Origin: Neocallimastix lanati (nom. inval.)
Taxonomy: Eukaryota > Neocallimastigomycota > Neocallimastigomycetes > Neocallimastigales > Neocallimastigaceae
Assembly (NCBI GenBank): GCA_016946835.1
Contig: JACVTC010000052.1
Span: forward strand, 165,001 to 229,000
DNA: 64,000 bases
Reading direction: 5' to 3'
Every line of letters begins with the position of its first letter. Positions within the stretch are counted from its first letter, which is position 1. The notes beneath the pieces are model-generated. The model saw nothing but the letters and a program-made list of their open reading frames with translations. It was not told the origin of the DNA and did not search any database. The translations under genes were made by a program, and so were the position numbers. Shown one piece after another: positions 49,501-62,263 of the stretch.

Positions 49501-50343
49501 TTTTAAAAAAAAAAAAGATATTAGAATTTAATTAAGTAAAAATTAAATAATTTATTAATTAGGTTACTGCAGATCGTTCTTGGAAGAAGATTTCAGTACC
49601 TTTAAATTTACCTTCAACATGTACAAATAGTGCTTTCGTTATGAAAAATGTATATATTAAATTTTTATTAGCTTATGAAAAGGTTAATTATTGGGGTGAA
49701 AAAGATGTATCCATTGTACAACAACCCCTTAAAAAAAGCGAAAAAACATCAACTCATTCATCAAACAATTCATCACCATATCTAAATAGTAATAAAATAT
49801 TAAAAAATAATAAATTACCTTTACCAAATTTACCTCAAATTCAATCATATCAAATTCAACAATTTCAGAAAATGAATAATTTACAACCAATTCAAAAGCA
49901 AATTATAAATAATCAAATTATGGATCCTAATTTATTAAGGAATCCAATTCTACCAATGCCATTTAATCAACAACCTTATATGCAACAAATGTATAATAGC
50001 CAAGGTATATAATATATTATAAATATAACTGGTGATATGTAATAGTTAAAATAAAATAAAATAATTATTAAATATAAATGATTTTGAAAAATTTCAATAA
50101 AAAAAACAACAATTAATAATTTAATCCGCATATAAAATTTAAAATTTAAATATATATAAAGATTATTATAGAAGAATGAGATATGATTCTATGAATCAAA
50201 ATATGAGACATATGAATAATCATTCAACCCCAATGCCAATACAAACGAAACCTAAAAAAGAAGAACGTCTGGGTAATTATAAATAAATTTTCATTTTAAT
50301 AAAGTTTAAGAAAACAAAAATATTTACAAATATATATATATAT

Positions 50344-50383
<40 letters not shown>

Positions 50384-51484
50384 TATTATGATGGTAATGT
50401 TTAAATCTAAATAAAGATAAGTATTTGGTAGGAGGAATTAAAAATAGATTATTATTAGCTCTAGAATCGGAATTACCAAATGAAATTGATTGGGCACTTT
50501 ATATTTTATTGAAGATTTCATTTAAATTTAATGATAATAATTTTTGTTTAGACAGTATACCAGGATTAATTGAAGCATTATCACAAAAAGCAAATGATTT
50601 TATAGACAATATAGAATTATTAATAGAAAACGAAAAAGATTATAAAAACAATAATGATATGGATATAGATTTTGAGGATAAAACTGAAGATTTAACATTA
50701 ACAGAATATAATGATGAAGATGATGATGAACCAATGTTGAATGAGATATTATATGATCAATTAACCCCAGATATTTTTGATTTTGAAACGTCAGGTGAAA
50801 AGAAAATAAAAGAATTATCTTTATATAATACATGTTATCTTACAACAGATGAATTAGAACAAGAATTAGAAAGAACACGATATGTTATTGATATAATTCG
50901 TAATTTTTCATTTATAGAAATAAATGCTAGATTTTTCGCTTCTAAAGATTGTATTATTGAAGTAATTAAGAAAAGTTTTAAAATACCCACAAGTTCTCCA
51001 TTTTTCAGAATAAAAAAAGATATGTTAGATGTTTTTGAGAATATAAGTTTTTATTTAATTTTAAAAAAACCAAATTTATCAATTAATAATAGTTTAAAGA
51101 AAATGTTATTTGAGAATGATCGTACATTAGTTATTAGTGCTATAAGATCATTAACTCGTTTGTGTTATACAGATTGCAATGTTCATTTTTTAACATTAGA
51201 AACCCCTGTTGTACAGCAATTATTACGATTATTATTAGTATGGGATGAAGAGTTAGTAACCGTTATTATGGATTTACTATATCAGTATACAGGTTCAAGT
51301 CATGATATGGCTGTTCATATTGCTTCTTCTTCAAAAACAAATATTGTTCGCTTACTAATAAAATTTTTATCATGGAAAGGATCAAAATCTTTTTCACAAT
51401 TACCATTAATGAATAATAGTCCTATGAGTTCAGGCTTGAATCATAATATGACAAGTCATTCAAATAATAATAATAATAATAATG

Positions 51485-51540
<56 letters not shown>

Positions 51541-52244
51541 CGAAATCATATTAATAAATGGTAATTATATATATATATATATCATTTATTTATTAACTTA
51601 TTTTATTTTATAAAATGATAATTAAATTTAATTTATGATTGGTATTTTATTGTAAATTAATATAATTAAAAAATATTAATTTATTATATATATATATTTT
51701 ACCTGATTTCATTTAGGTTAATTAACTCTTATGAATTTGATAAAGATTCTTTCTATCCAAGAACTGAATTTATATTAGATTATCAAAAATATTGTAGAAG
51801 ACCCAATGATCAACCATTCCCATCTCAAGAAGTATTTGAACAAATTAATATTTTATTCCCACAAATAATGATTGTTAATATGGATGGTAATAATATTGCT
51901 TTGAAGGGTCTTAAGAAAAAAGATACAAAAGAAAATTTGAATTCACTAATGGATTTTCCATATTATTGCTGTTGGGGAGATTGTACTGTCACATCAGCTA
52001 ATGAAGGTGAAATATTTAAGCATATTATTCAAGATCATATAAAAGATAATAAAGAAATAAAATGTCAATGGAAAAATTGTATTAAATTCCATAATAAACC
52101 AATAGAATCAGTTTCAATTTTTGCTTCACATTTAAAAACTCATTTCCCATTAAAACAATATGATAAGCCTAAACCAAAAGTAAAACCTCAACAACTACCT
52201 CAACACTATCAAAACATAAATAATCAAAATAATCAAAGTACTTC

Positions 52245-52310
<66 letters not shown>

Positions 52311-52631
52311 TAATAATAATAATAATAATAACAATAACAATAATAATTTAAATAATAATATCAATAATAATAACAATAATAATTTAAATAATAATATCAA
52401 TAATAATATTAATAATAATCATTATAATAACCAATATAATAATAATTTTAATAATAATATTAATCATAATAATAATAATAATAATAATAGCAGTAATAAT
52501 TTAAATAATCAATATTATAATAATATGAATCAATATAATAATCAATATAACAATAATATCAATAATTTCAATAATAACAATAACAATAATAACCAATATA
52601 ATAACCAATATAATAACCAATATAATAACCA

Positions 52632-52666
<35 letters not shown>

Positions 52667-53046
52667 TGAATCAGTCAAATCTACAAATTCAACCAAACAA
52701 TCAAATACAACCAAATTATGATGATCCAAGACAATCAAATCAATTACGTAATCCATATAATACAACTCCAATACGGCCTTCACCGTTAGTACCGCAATCA
52801 AGTTATTCATACCAGCAACAACCATTACCTCAAGTACAACAAAATTTGATTAATAAAGCAAGCTTAGATGATAATTTCGAAATTACTGGTATTCCATTAA
52901 CTACTGCACTAATTTTAAGAAATTTGGCTAGAGCCGTTGAAAATCATATTCTTTTTACCCCATACGAATCTAAATTTGCTGTATTAATGAATGTTCCTAA
53001 ATTATGTAAACCAATATCTACAATTGTTGCAGAATTAAGAACATAA
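49001..53046 (+). CDS. RSC9: ARID/RFX/zinc-finger chromatin remodelling subunit (RSC9/ARID2 type), six exons
   Basis: Likely DNA-binding subunit of an RSC/PBAF-type SWI/SNF remodeller in the nucleus. Proposed exons: 49001-49131, 49332-49425, 49563-49990, 50172-50272, 50417-51560 and 51717-53046, about 1075 aa. An ARID domain spans residues about 28-120 and is shared by exons 1-3 (EHDAFMKDLEQFHLDRG, GGFDKVTADRSWKKIS, AFVMKNVYIKFLLAYEK). A Gln/Asn-rich linker, then helical armadillo-like sequence (about 275-600), follow. An RFX-like block opens exon 6 (SYEFDKDSFYPRTEFI). Two C2H2 fingers come next, from about 717 (CCWGDC, HIIQDH; CQWKNC, HLKTH). A poly-Asn region of about 130 residues precedes the conserved tail ITGIPLTTALILRNLARAVE. 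The exon 3 to exon 4 junction is the weak point: phase demands the AT|GTATAA donor at 49990, not the nearer AAG|GTATAT. A 5' non-coding exon is possible. Confidence 0.88.
51460..51543 (+). repeat. Coding (AAT)n tract: poly-Asn in exon 5
   Basis: In-frame AAT repeats encode a run of more than 20 Asn with one Asp, immediately before the exon 5 donor. Length is likely to vary between strains. Confidence 0.9.
52240..52672 (+). repeat. Coding Asn-rich repeat region in exon 6
   Basis: Mostly AAT/AAC codons, with later tandem QYNN units (CAATATAATAAC repeated four times near 52592-52636). It lies between the zinc fingers and the conserved C-terminal tail. The mixture of AAT and AAC suggests an older repeat than the one in exon 5. 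Confidence 0.9.
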
Positions 53047-53125
53047 TTGAAAATAAAGCTAAAAATAATGATTTTTTTTTTTTTTTTTTTTTTATTTCAT
53101 TTCATCTTTTAGACTTATTTTACAT

Positions 53126-53160
<35 letters not shown>

Positions 53161-53245
53161 AAAATTAATTAAATTTTAACTATATATAAAAAAATAGGGA
53201 AAAATCTAAATATAAAGTAATATATATGAATTATTAAGGAATGAA

Positions 53246-53278
<33 letters not shown>

Positions 53279-53377
53279 TTTTTATTTTATATGTTTTGTG
53301 TTTTATTTAAGATATTTAAATACTTTTTAGCTACTTTTTATTTAATTTAATTTTATTATGGACATTATTTTTTTAAT

Positions 53378-53418
<41 letters not shown>

Positions 53419-53881
53419 TTTCAATCAACCTATTTTTATGATATTAACCTTTGATATTAACAATATATTTCTTTTATTTTTTGTTTAGTATTATTATTAG
53501 AATAATAATTTAATTTAATATAAATATATATTTATTAAAATATATAACCTTTTTATTATCAATAAGCAAATTATATTTATATATATATATGTATTATTTT
53601 ATTTATTTATTTATTTAAAAATAAATAAATAAAATAAAATAATAAATAAATAAATAATTAATTCATTTAACCAACAAATAATAAATAAATTGATAAATAG
53701 ATAAATAAATAGATAAATAAATAGATAAATAGATTGATAAATAGATAAATAAATAAATTATATTTATATAGAGTTGTTCAATTAATAATGAATTAAAAAA
53801 CATGAAAATAAATAACATTTAAAATTGCTATAAACTAAAAGTTTTAAGAGTTTTAAAGCCTATTTGATTTATCTAATAAAA

Positions 53882-53938
<57 letters not shown>

Positions 53939-54687
53939 AAATAATTCAAAATGGAGATATGTTTAATGATTAATTAAAATATAAAGAGTAAGGTTAATCC
54001 AATATATTGAATAACAATTATTGAGTTAATAGTTTTATATGTGTATATATTTTAATTTTTAATTTTTTAATTTTTAATTTTTAATTTATGGTTTATGTTA
54101 TATTTTTATTGTTGTATTAAATATATGAATTTATTTTTATTTTTTTTTATTATTTTTTATTATTTTTTTATTTTATTTTTATTATTATTATTTTTTTTTT
54201 ATTTATGATATATATTTATATATAGTAATATTTAAAAATGTAGTAGTAAATTAATAAATTAAGTTTAATTAAAAAAAAAAAAAAGAAAAAATAAAAAAAA
54301 AAAGATAAAAAAAAAAAAAAAATAAAAAAGATAAATATAGTAAAAATGAATTATATATATTAAAATTAAAATTATTATTATTATTTCTTTTCTTCTTTTC
54401 TTTTTTTTTTTTTTTTTTTTTTTCATTCATTTATCTATCTTATTTTTTTTTATTGATCATTAATTCTTAAGTTTTCTAATTTATTTTGTAAAATATTCAA
54501 GTTGTTAAGAGTATTCATTATATTAATTGATCTATATATATATATGTATATTTATATATAAAATATATAAAATATATATAAAAATAATAGTAATAAAATA
54601 TTAAATATTTATATAGATATTAATTAATTAAATTTTTTAATTCTTTTCAATGTATTTAGATATTGATATTATATTATAAAAGATATT
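53047..54687. other. AT-rich intergenic DNA between convergent genes
   Basis: Shared 3' flank of the RSC9-like and Nup88-like genes. It holds a (TG)n tract at 53141-53160, T runs at 53264-53283 and 53382-53412, (AAAT/GATA)n at 53640-53760 and a (TA)n-(GA)n junction at 53890-53940. No gene is visible. Confidence 0.65.
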
Positions 54688-54966
54688 TTACTCTTGATCT
54701 AAGGCTTCAAATACGGTTTTCTTTTGTGATTTACCAAGAACAATGGCTTGTTCTATCATTTCTATTTTATCTTTAGTTTCTTCTTTTAATAGGTCTAATT
54801 GTTGACGTAACTATTATTTTTATTATTAATATATGTAATTTTTTATTTTTATTTTTTTTTTTTTAAATATATTTTTATATATATTAAAAAAATTTTTTAA
54901 TTATTAATAAAAACTCAATAATAATAATAATTTATTATATATAGTATTTTTTTTTTAATTTTTTTT

Positions 54967-55016
<50 letters not shown>

Positions 55017-55317
55017 TTTACTTGTTTAATATGTGGTTTATGTTTTTTGGTTACAATAGAGGATAAATGTTTTAATTCATTAAACCATTTCTTTTCTTCT
55101 TCCGTTAATTCAGGTTGACAATGATCAAATAAAATTTGTAATAATATGTTTGCCTTACTCATTAAGAGAGTTTGATTATCGATAATATTATTCATTCTTT
55201 TTGAAATATTTTCTGAATTTTCTTTTATGGTAGCATTGACACGTTTATTTATATCTTTTAATGCTTTTAACTGTTTGAAAAACTCTTCCTTTTGCATCAT
55301 TACTCTTAATATTTTGT

Positions 55318-55362
<45 letters not shown>

Positions 55363-55413
55363 AAGTATAATAAATTATAATTTATATGAATAAATATATT
55401 ATAATTAAATTAA

Positions 55414-55470
<57 letters not shown>

Positions 55471-55707
55471 ATAATATACTTACTTTTGTTCAATTTTATT
55501 TCTAAATATTTCTAATTCAGTTAAATCTTTTCTGGCAACAGCAATTTGCTCATTTAAATATCTATTATTATTATTAATTATTATTATTATTTTTTTTTTA
55601 TTTTTTTTTATTTTTTATTTTTTTATTTTTTGATAATTAATAGTAATGATTTATTGAGAAATTAAAAATTTTAATATTTATTACAAAATAATTTAAATTA
55701 AAAATAA

Positions 55708-55767
<60 letters not shown>

Positions 55768-57560
55768 TATTAAATAAGATGATTAAAATGATTTGTAACT
55801 TACTTTAAGGTATTATTATTAACAAAGTTTGGATAGATTTGATCTGACTTTTTATTAGAACCTAAATGAATTTCTAATGGACAATTTAAATTAATTATAG
55901 GGAAAAGATCTTTATCACCATCATTATTAAATAGTATTGGAGCTGATTTTATACGAATCGGTAATTCCATGGAAACAAATTCATTAGTAGCACCTAATAC
56001 TAATAAATTATAACCTATATAAACTCCATTTGTTGTTGCCAAACCAATAATTGGGTTTTCGATATCATTTCTATATATATTTATATGTTGTAATAAAGAC
56101 AATAATAATAATAACAATATTATTATTATTATTATTATTATTTATAAAATCAATTTATTAATTTTTAAAATATATAAAATAATTATTATTATTATTATAA
56201 CGTTGACTTTTTATTAAAAATTTTACCCAAATACTAAAGTGTCAACTTTTAAGTTAACTTCAGATGGAATCTCACGTCTTAATATATCTTGAAATTTTTG
56301 AATTAAATTATTATTATTATTAATATCTTTAAATAAGGAAAGCCAATTATTAAATGATAGGGAATGAACACCAGCATGATGGTAAAGATAGCAAACATCT
56401 GGATAACGTTTATCTTCTTTAATATTTATAACATTGGTTTTAATATTTGGTAAACTATTTTTTAAGTTTAAATCAATAGTTTCATATACTGCTAATATTG
56501 GTAATTCAAAATCTTGTACAATCTATAATTTTTAAAAAATAATATAAAATAATAATTATATAAAAGTTATAATATAATAATAATATATATATGGAGTTTA
56601 ATTATTAATTTAAATTGTAATGATTAATTATAAATTATTTATAAAAAGAAAAGAAAAAAAAAAAAAAAAAAAAAAAAAAGAGTATAAAAATATATACATA
56701 TATATATAATAAATAGTAAATATATATATATAAATATATATATAAAATTAATGAATTACATCATTATTACTCATCCATAATGCTTCTATTGGTGCAACAT
56801 TAAGACAAACATCAACCTTTCCATTGGTATATGCAATAAGAATAATACTAAAAGGTTCTGTTTTTAATGATATTATACTACTAGCAATATTATCAAAATC
56901 AGTATTTTCTGTATCAAATTCTATTGGTGCTGGTTGAAGAAGGAATGGTCCTTGAATAACTGGATGAATATCCTTGAATCTTGATATATTACCATTAATT
57001 ATAACTTCTTCATCTTCTTCTTCGATATCATTGGATTTTACTGGTTTTAAATTTTGTAATACCGTGGATATCCAACATCTTTGTAATCTATATTGTTGGT
57101 CAATAATTAAATCATCTGGATCAGATTCTTTCCATCTTTGTTCAATTGATAATGATAAACCTTCTAATAAACTTTTCTTTACAGTACTTTAATTAACGTA
57201 ATATTATTAAATATATATATACATATATTTTTTTCAAATATTAATTAAAATTAAACCATTAAATAAGGTAATTAAAGATTATATGATGGACTTATAGTGT
57301 AAAATACCTTTTAGATGGTAAAAATGGACAAATAGCATAAACATCACCATTTTTCATTAAAACATATGTAGTAAAAATTTCCCAATCTTCCCCACTTCCA
57401 AATGTAAATGAAACTGTTTCCATTTCTTCACTATTTCCACTAATAGATCTTCCCGGGATATATGTTGATGAGCTAAATGCTTTATATTCATTGTAATATT
57501 GTGGCCCTATATAATAAAGTTGTTCTGGTTCTTTTGATTCTGATGATACATCAAATAATC

Positions 57561-57607
<47 letters not shown>

Positions 57608-58651
57608 TTGTTAATTTTTATTTAAAATAAGTTATTAATATAATAAATTACTATTATGTTTAATGAAATTATTTATTATAAAATTTTATATTAACCTTAA
57701 GCATCCATCTGAAGATAAAATTACAATATGGGAATTTGTACTACTTAAAGGATGCCATGCTGCCTTTATTATTTTAATTCCACTATTCGATGAATAAATA
57801 TCCGATCCCACTGATATAATACTGTATTAATTGATATAATTATTTTCCCATATTAATAGTTATATATATAAAGATATGAATAGAAGGGAAAAAAAATAAA
57901 GTATAAAATTTATAATTTTATTTATATTATTTGTATGATATATTCAAAATTTCAATATATATAATAGAATGTATTATTCATATATTTACTTTGCATGAAG
58001 TTCTTCAACATTAATTTGATTTATAGTTTGGGGAATAATCATAACATTCACACCTTCTTCACCAATTAATGCTAATAATTTTCCATTTTTGTTTATTGAA
58101 ATACTATTGACATAATAGTCGATTTTACGATCAATTTTAATTTGCTTTTTTAATTTTCAAATATAAGAAATGTATATTAAAAATTTTAAATTAAAATTTG
58201 AATTTTATAAAAATATAAATTAGAATTTGTTGAAATATGCTTATTCTTTCTTTCCTTTTATTTTATTTTATATTTTATTGTAAATATTTCTTTTTTATTT
58301 CTCTTTAATAATTTTTTTTTTCTTATCATTATTATAGTTATTAATTCATTGTTCCTTTATTTAATATTAATTTTATTTACTTTAAATGATGTTCTAGCAG
58401 TATCAAAATCTTCTTTAACACATAATCCTTTAAAAGTTTTTAAATTTAAATAGCGAATGGAATTAAATATTTTCGAATTATTACAGACGAATAAATCATT
58501 CTCATATACTTCAATTAAATCATTTAACTTCTTTGTGTTTATATCTGTTCTATTAACACATTGATCCCATATGCTGTGTTTAGATAATGAATAATTAAAA
58601 GTTGATAAATCTTTTAAATTTTTGAATTGAATCCACAATATATTATGATAA

Positions 58652-58715
<64 letters not shown>

Positions 58716-58797
58716 GAAAATGAAATAAGATTACAATAAACATTTAATCTTAAAATTTTGAAAATAAAGGTATATTGATATATTTCTTATTACCCAT
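54688..58797 (-). CDS. NUP88: Nucleoporin Nup88/Nup82, eleven proposed exons
   Basis: Cytoplasmic-side nuclear pore component with an N-terminal beta-propeller and C-terminal coiled coil, which anchors the mRNA export platform. Exons by eye: 58794-58797 (tentative), 58381-58610, 57990-58144, 57696-57821, 57308-57559, 56760-57186, 56227-56522, 55804-56070, 55484-55561, 55022-55304 and 54688-54810. All phases agree, giving 746 aa, close to human Nup88 (741). Conserved propeller segments are NGKLLALIGEEGVNV, AAWHPLSS, DWEIFTTYVLMKNGDVYAIC, IHPVIQGPFLLQPAPIEF and YHHAGVHSLSFNNW. The C-terminal coiled coil includes ELTEEEKKWFNELKHLSSIV. The amino terminus is uncertain: either a 4-nt first exon ATGG (donor ATGG|GTAAT) or a start elsewhere. 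A Met at 58743 would force a poly-Leu run encoded by a microsatellite, which I think is intronic. Several introns contain 30-60-nt homopolymers. Confidence 0.87.
57561..57609. repeat. (TTTA)n microsatellite inside a Nup88 intron
   Basis: About 12 TTTA units at the 3' (acceptor) end of the intron 57560-57695 on the minus strand, running directly into the AAG acceptor at 57562-57560. Confidence 0.85.
58641..58715. repeat. (AAT)n microsatellite, probably intronic
   Basis: About 24 uninterrupted units. On the minus strand they would read as poly-Leu (TTA) upstream of the first convincing Nup88 exon. Confidence 0.85.
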
Positions 58798-59380
58798 GTT
58801 TTTTGCTAAATTATTTGATGGATTTTAAATTTATTTTTAAAATTTATTTTATATTTGTATATTTGTAAATGTTAAAAAATAATATTTTAAATATCATAAA
58901 ATAAATAGATTCTATTTAATTTTAAAATATATAAACGTAATCTCCATATAATTATAAATATTAAAATTTTAATAATTTATTTTACGTATTACATTTATGT
59001 ACAAAAAAATAAAAAAACAATGTATACATATACTCTAATTTTAATACAAATTGTAATGCAAAAATTTATTAAGAGATTTAAAAAAACAATAAAATAATTA
59101 ATTAAAATTATACTAAAAAAATATATTTTTTAAAATATTAAATCATCCTTAAATTTTAAAATTCAAAATTATAAAAATTAAAATTTTAGATTAAAATCCA
59201 ATCAAGGTCTCTGAATATTATCCAATAATTAATTTTTTAATATATATATTTTTTTTAAAAAAAAAAAAAAAAAAATTTAATTCTTTGCTAACTAAAATTT
59301 AAAAAAGAAGATAATATAGTAGTTATATAACGTATTTTTTTTTTTTTAGAAGTAATTTTATAAACTAAATTAAAATCAAG
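58798..59380. other. Divergent intergenic region
   Basis: About 580 bp between the Nup88-like and Nsr1-like genes, which are transcribed away from each other, so both promoters must lie here. It is A/T-rich with an A run at 59258-59275. No distinct element can be named. Confidence 0.55.
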
Positions 59381-60823
59381 ATGTCTGTTGAAGAAGAAAA
59401 AATCGAAGAAGTAATTATTAAATTTAAATTATAATTATTGAAATATTAAATAGAATTAATAAAATTTTCATATTAATTCATTTTTTATTTAAAATCAAAT
59501 TTTAAAATGTTTTGTTGGAATTTGTTGTTTTAAAAAAAAAAAAGAGTAAGTAATATTAATTAAATTAAAAATTATGATTAAAAATATTTATTTGAAATAA
59601 AAATATTATTTATATACTTATTAATAATAAAAATATTCTATATATTATTTAATTTAAAAATAAAAGCCCAAACTATGGAAGTAGAAAACGTTGAAGTTAA
59701 AAAGGAAAAGAAGGAAAAGAAGAGTAAAAAAGAAAAGAAGGAAAAGAAGGAAAAGAAAGAAAAGAAGGATAAGAAGGATAAGAAGGAAAAGAAGAAGGAA
59801 AAGAAGGAAAAGAAAGAAAAGAAAGAAAAGAAAGAAAAGAAAGAAAAGAAAGAAAAGAAGAGAAAGTTAGAAGAAGAAGAACAAGAACAAGAAGTTAAGA
59901 AGCAAAAGACTGAAGAATCTACTGAAGAATCTACTGAAGAATCTACTGAAGAAATTACTGAAGAAACTTCTGAAGAAAAAACTGAAGCTACTGAAGCTAC
60001 TGAAGAAACCCAAGCTGAAGAAACTCAAGAAGAATCTAATGAAGTTTCAAAAGAACCAGCTACTATATTTGTTGGTAATCTTTCTTTCAATATGACTGAA
60101 GATTGGTTAGCTGAAGAATTTGGAGTTGTTGGTAAAGTTGTTGGTGCTAGAATTATTACAGATAGAGAATCTGGTCGTTCTAAGGGGTAATTACTCTTTA
60201 CTTGTATATATATATTCATAATAATTTTTTTAAGTATTATAAAATTATAGAAAAAATAATTATTTATATATATTTTATAAAAAAATAATAGTTATGGTTA
60301 TGTTGACTTCGCTGATAAGGCTACTGCTGAAAAGGCTGTCAAAGAATACAATGGTAAGGAACTTGATGGTCGTGAGGTTAGATTAGATTTTGCAAATTCT
60401 CCAAACAAATCTAACAAACAAAAGAAGGATTATGATAACAAGCCAAGAAGTGCTCCAAGCAAGACTGTTTTCATTGGTAACTTAAGTTGGAACACTTCTG
60501 AACAAAAATTATCTGAAATGTTCGGTGAATATGGTAATATTGTTTCTATTCGTATTCCAACTGAAAAGGAATCCGGTAGAAAGAAGGGTTTTGGTTATGT
60601 TGAATTTGATGCTGTTGATGCTGCTACCAAGGCTCTTGAACTTTCTGGTACAGAAGTTGACGGTCGTAACATTCGTTTAGATTATGCTCCAGAAAGAAAC
60701 AACCAAGGTGGAAAAGGTGGTAACCGTGGAGGTCGTGGTGGTAACAGATTTGGTGGAAAACCAGCTGCTCCAAAATCAGCTGCTCCAAAACCACAAGGTC
60801 AAAAGATTACTTTCGACGATTAA
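59381..60823 (+). CDS. NSR1: Nucleolin/Nsr1/Gar2-type nucleolar RNA-binding protein
   Basis: Probable nucleolar protein acting in pre-rRNA processing. Main exons: 59381-59410 (MSVEEEKIEE), 59667-60186 and 60292-60823. The last junction is GT-AG, phase 2. Exon 1 ends in phase 0, but the exon at 59667 needs one preceding base. The only fitting source I see is a 1-nt exon, A at 59545, between an AAAG acceptor and a strong GTAAGT donor, which gives 360 aa. Alternatively translation starts at ATG 59675 (347 aa). The N-terminal region has a long Lys/Glu repeat (EKKEKK type), then acidic Glu/Thr/Ser repeats (TEEST units). RRM1 is at about 142-218 (TIFVGNLSF, GYGYVDF) and RRM2 at about 241-318 (TVFIGNLSW, KKGFGYVEF). 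A Gly/Arg-rich GGNRGGRGGNR tail follows. This is the standard nucleolin architecture with two RRMs. Confidence 0.9.
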
Positions 60824-61312
60824 TTTAATAACAATAATTAGAAAAATTCTTTTTATTTTATAGAATTCATGTTTAAAAAAAAATTGAAGAAATCATTATT
60901 AAAATAAGTATCTATTTATTATGAAAAAAAAAATATCATTTAACTATTATGATCTTAAATATTATAATCATTGTTTAATTAATACCAAATTTTTTTAATC
61001 ATCAACCAAAAGAATGTTTAAATACTTTTTTTGTCTCATTCATTCATTTAATCCAAAGAAGTATATGACAATATGCAAGATATAAATTATTTATATATAG
61101 AATATTTTTGTTAGTTTTTTTTTTATAACATTTTATGAAAAAGAGAAAATTAGACTTTTTCCAATGTTTTAATAAATACTATTAATAGAAAATTAAATAT
61201 AATTATTCATATGAGGTTAATTAAAATAATAATGTGTAATGATATATATTTTGTTGAATATTAAAAAAATAGTTAAAGGTATTGATGTTTTTATAATTTT
61301 AATATTTTTATT

Positions 61313-61348
<36 letters not shown>

Positions 61349-61590
61349 TTTTATTTTTATTTTTATTTTTATTTTTATTTTTATTTATTTATTTATTTAT
61401 TTTTCATCGACATTAAATAAACTATATATTTATTATTGTTATAGTATGTGAAATATATGAAAAGTAAGCTTCAAATATATTGAAACATATTATAACATTT
61501 TAAATGTATAAGTCACAATATATTAATGTAAAAACATTTAATTTAGAATAATTAAGTTTGAGTAATTCTTGAAACAAGAAAATTATTCAA
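60824..61590. other. AT-rich intergenic DNA
   Basis: 3' flank of the Nsr1-like gene. A T run with (TTTTTA)n lies at about 61314-61400. The small open frame there is low-complexity. No gene is visible. Confidence 0.6.
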
Positions 61591-61868
61591 ACTCAGCCTT
61601 GAATATCCCAAATTTAATTTAAGTTTAAACTGAATTTTAATATTAAAATCTGGTTTCAAATACAACACTGTTATTTCTATCAGAAGTGGTAGAGTTTTTG
61701 ATAATTGTCAGAAAATCTGTCCATGCTGTGGAGAAGGTGAACAGTCGTTTTGTTCGTCCATTGAACATTCGAATATTCTTCCTTTTTATTATATAGATGC
61801 AAATCTTTAGACTTCATCAATGACCTTTTTATAATATTCAAGTATAAAATAAGGACTATTGCCATATT
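61591..61868 (+). mobile_element. LINE C-terminal fragment, plus strand
   Basis: Reads LEYPKFNLSL, then after a stop LKSGFKYNTVISIRSGRV, then CQKICPCCGEGEQSF. This aligns with LKYPQFNLGFSWIIRLRCGY, then EDCPKSCPCCGVGNQSFEHW of the 912-aa LINE ORF, including the CPCCG zinc cysteines. A further stop and a frame change follow around 61790-61860. It is a short dead fragment of the same superfamily, in the opposite orientation to the other copies. Confidence 0.8.
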
Positions 61869-62214
61869 TTCAATTTATTCTAATATTTTATAATATGTAA
61901 ATTTTATAATGATTAATATTTAATTCTTACAAATATATAAATATATATTAGTAAGAATTATTGATAGTTTAATTTTTTTTTTTTTTTACTATTATTTCTA
62001 ATTTTATTTTTTGGAATTAAAAAAAAAAAATATTAATAAGTATTGTTATATATATAATATATTAACTCTTTATATATTATAATTATATTATAAAAACAAT
62101 TTCATTTTATTATATTTCAATTATCATTATTATTTCATTTTTTTCTCCTTTTCTTATTGATTCAATATTAAAGATTTATTTTTAATTAATATTATATATT
62201 AATACAATATATTA

Positions 62215-62263
<49 letters not shown>

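Noticed and set aside
58357-58743. Nup88 start at the Met of 58743
   Set aside because: It would place about 24 Leu from an (AAT)n microsatellite at the N-terminus, and the convincing protein begins only after a usable acceptor at 58611.
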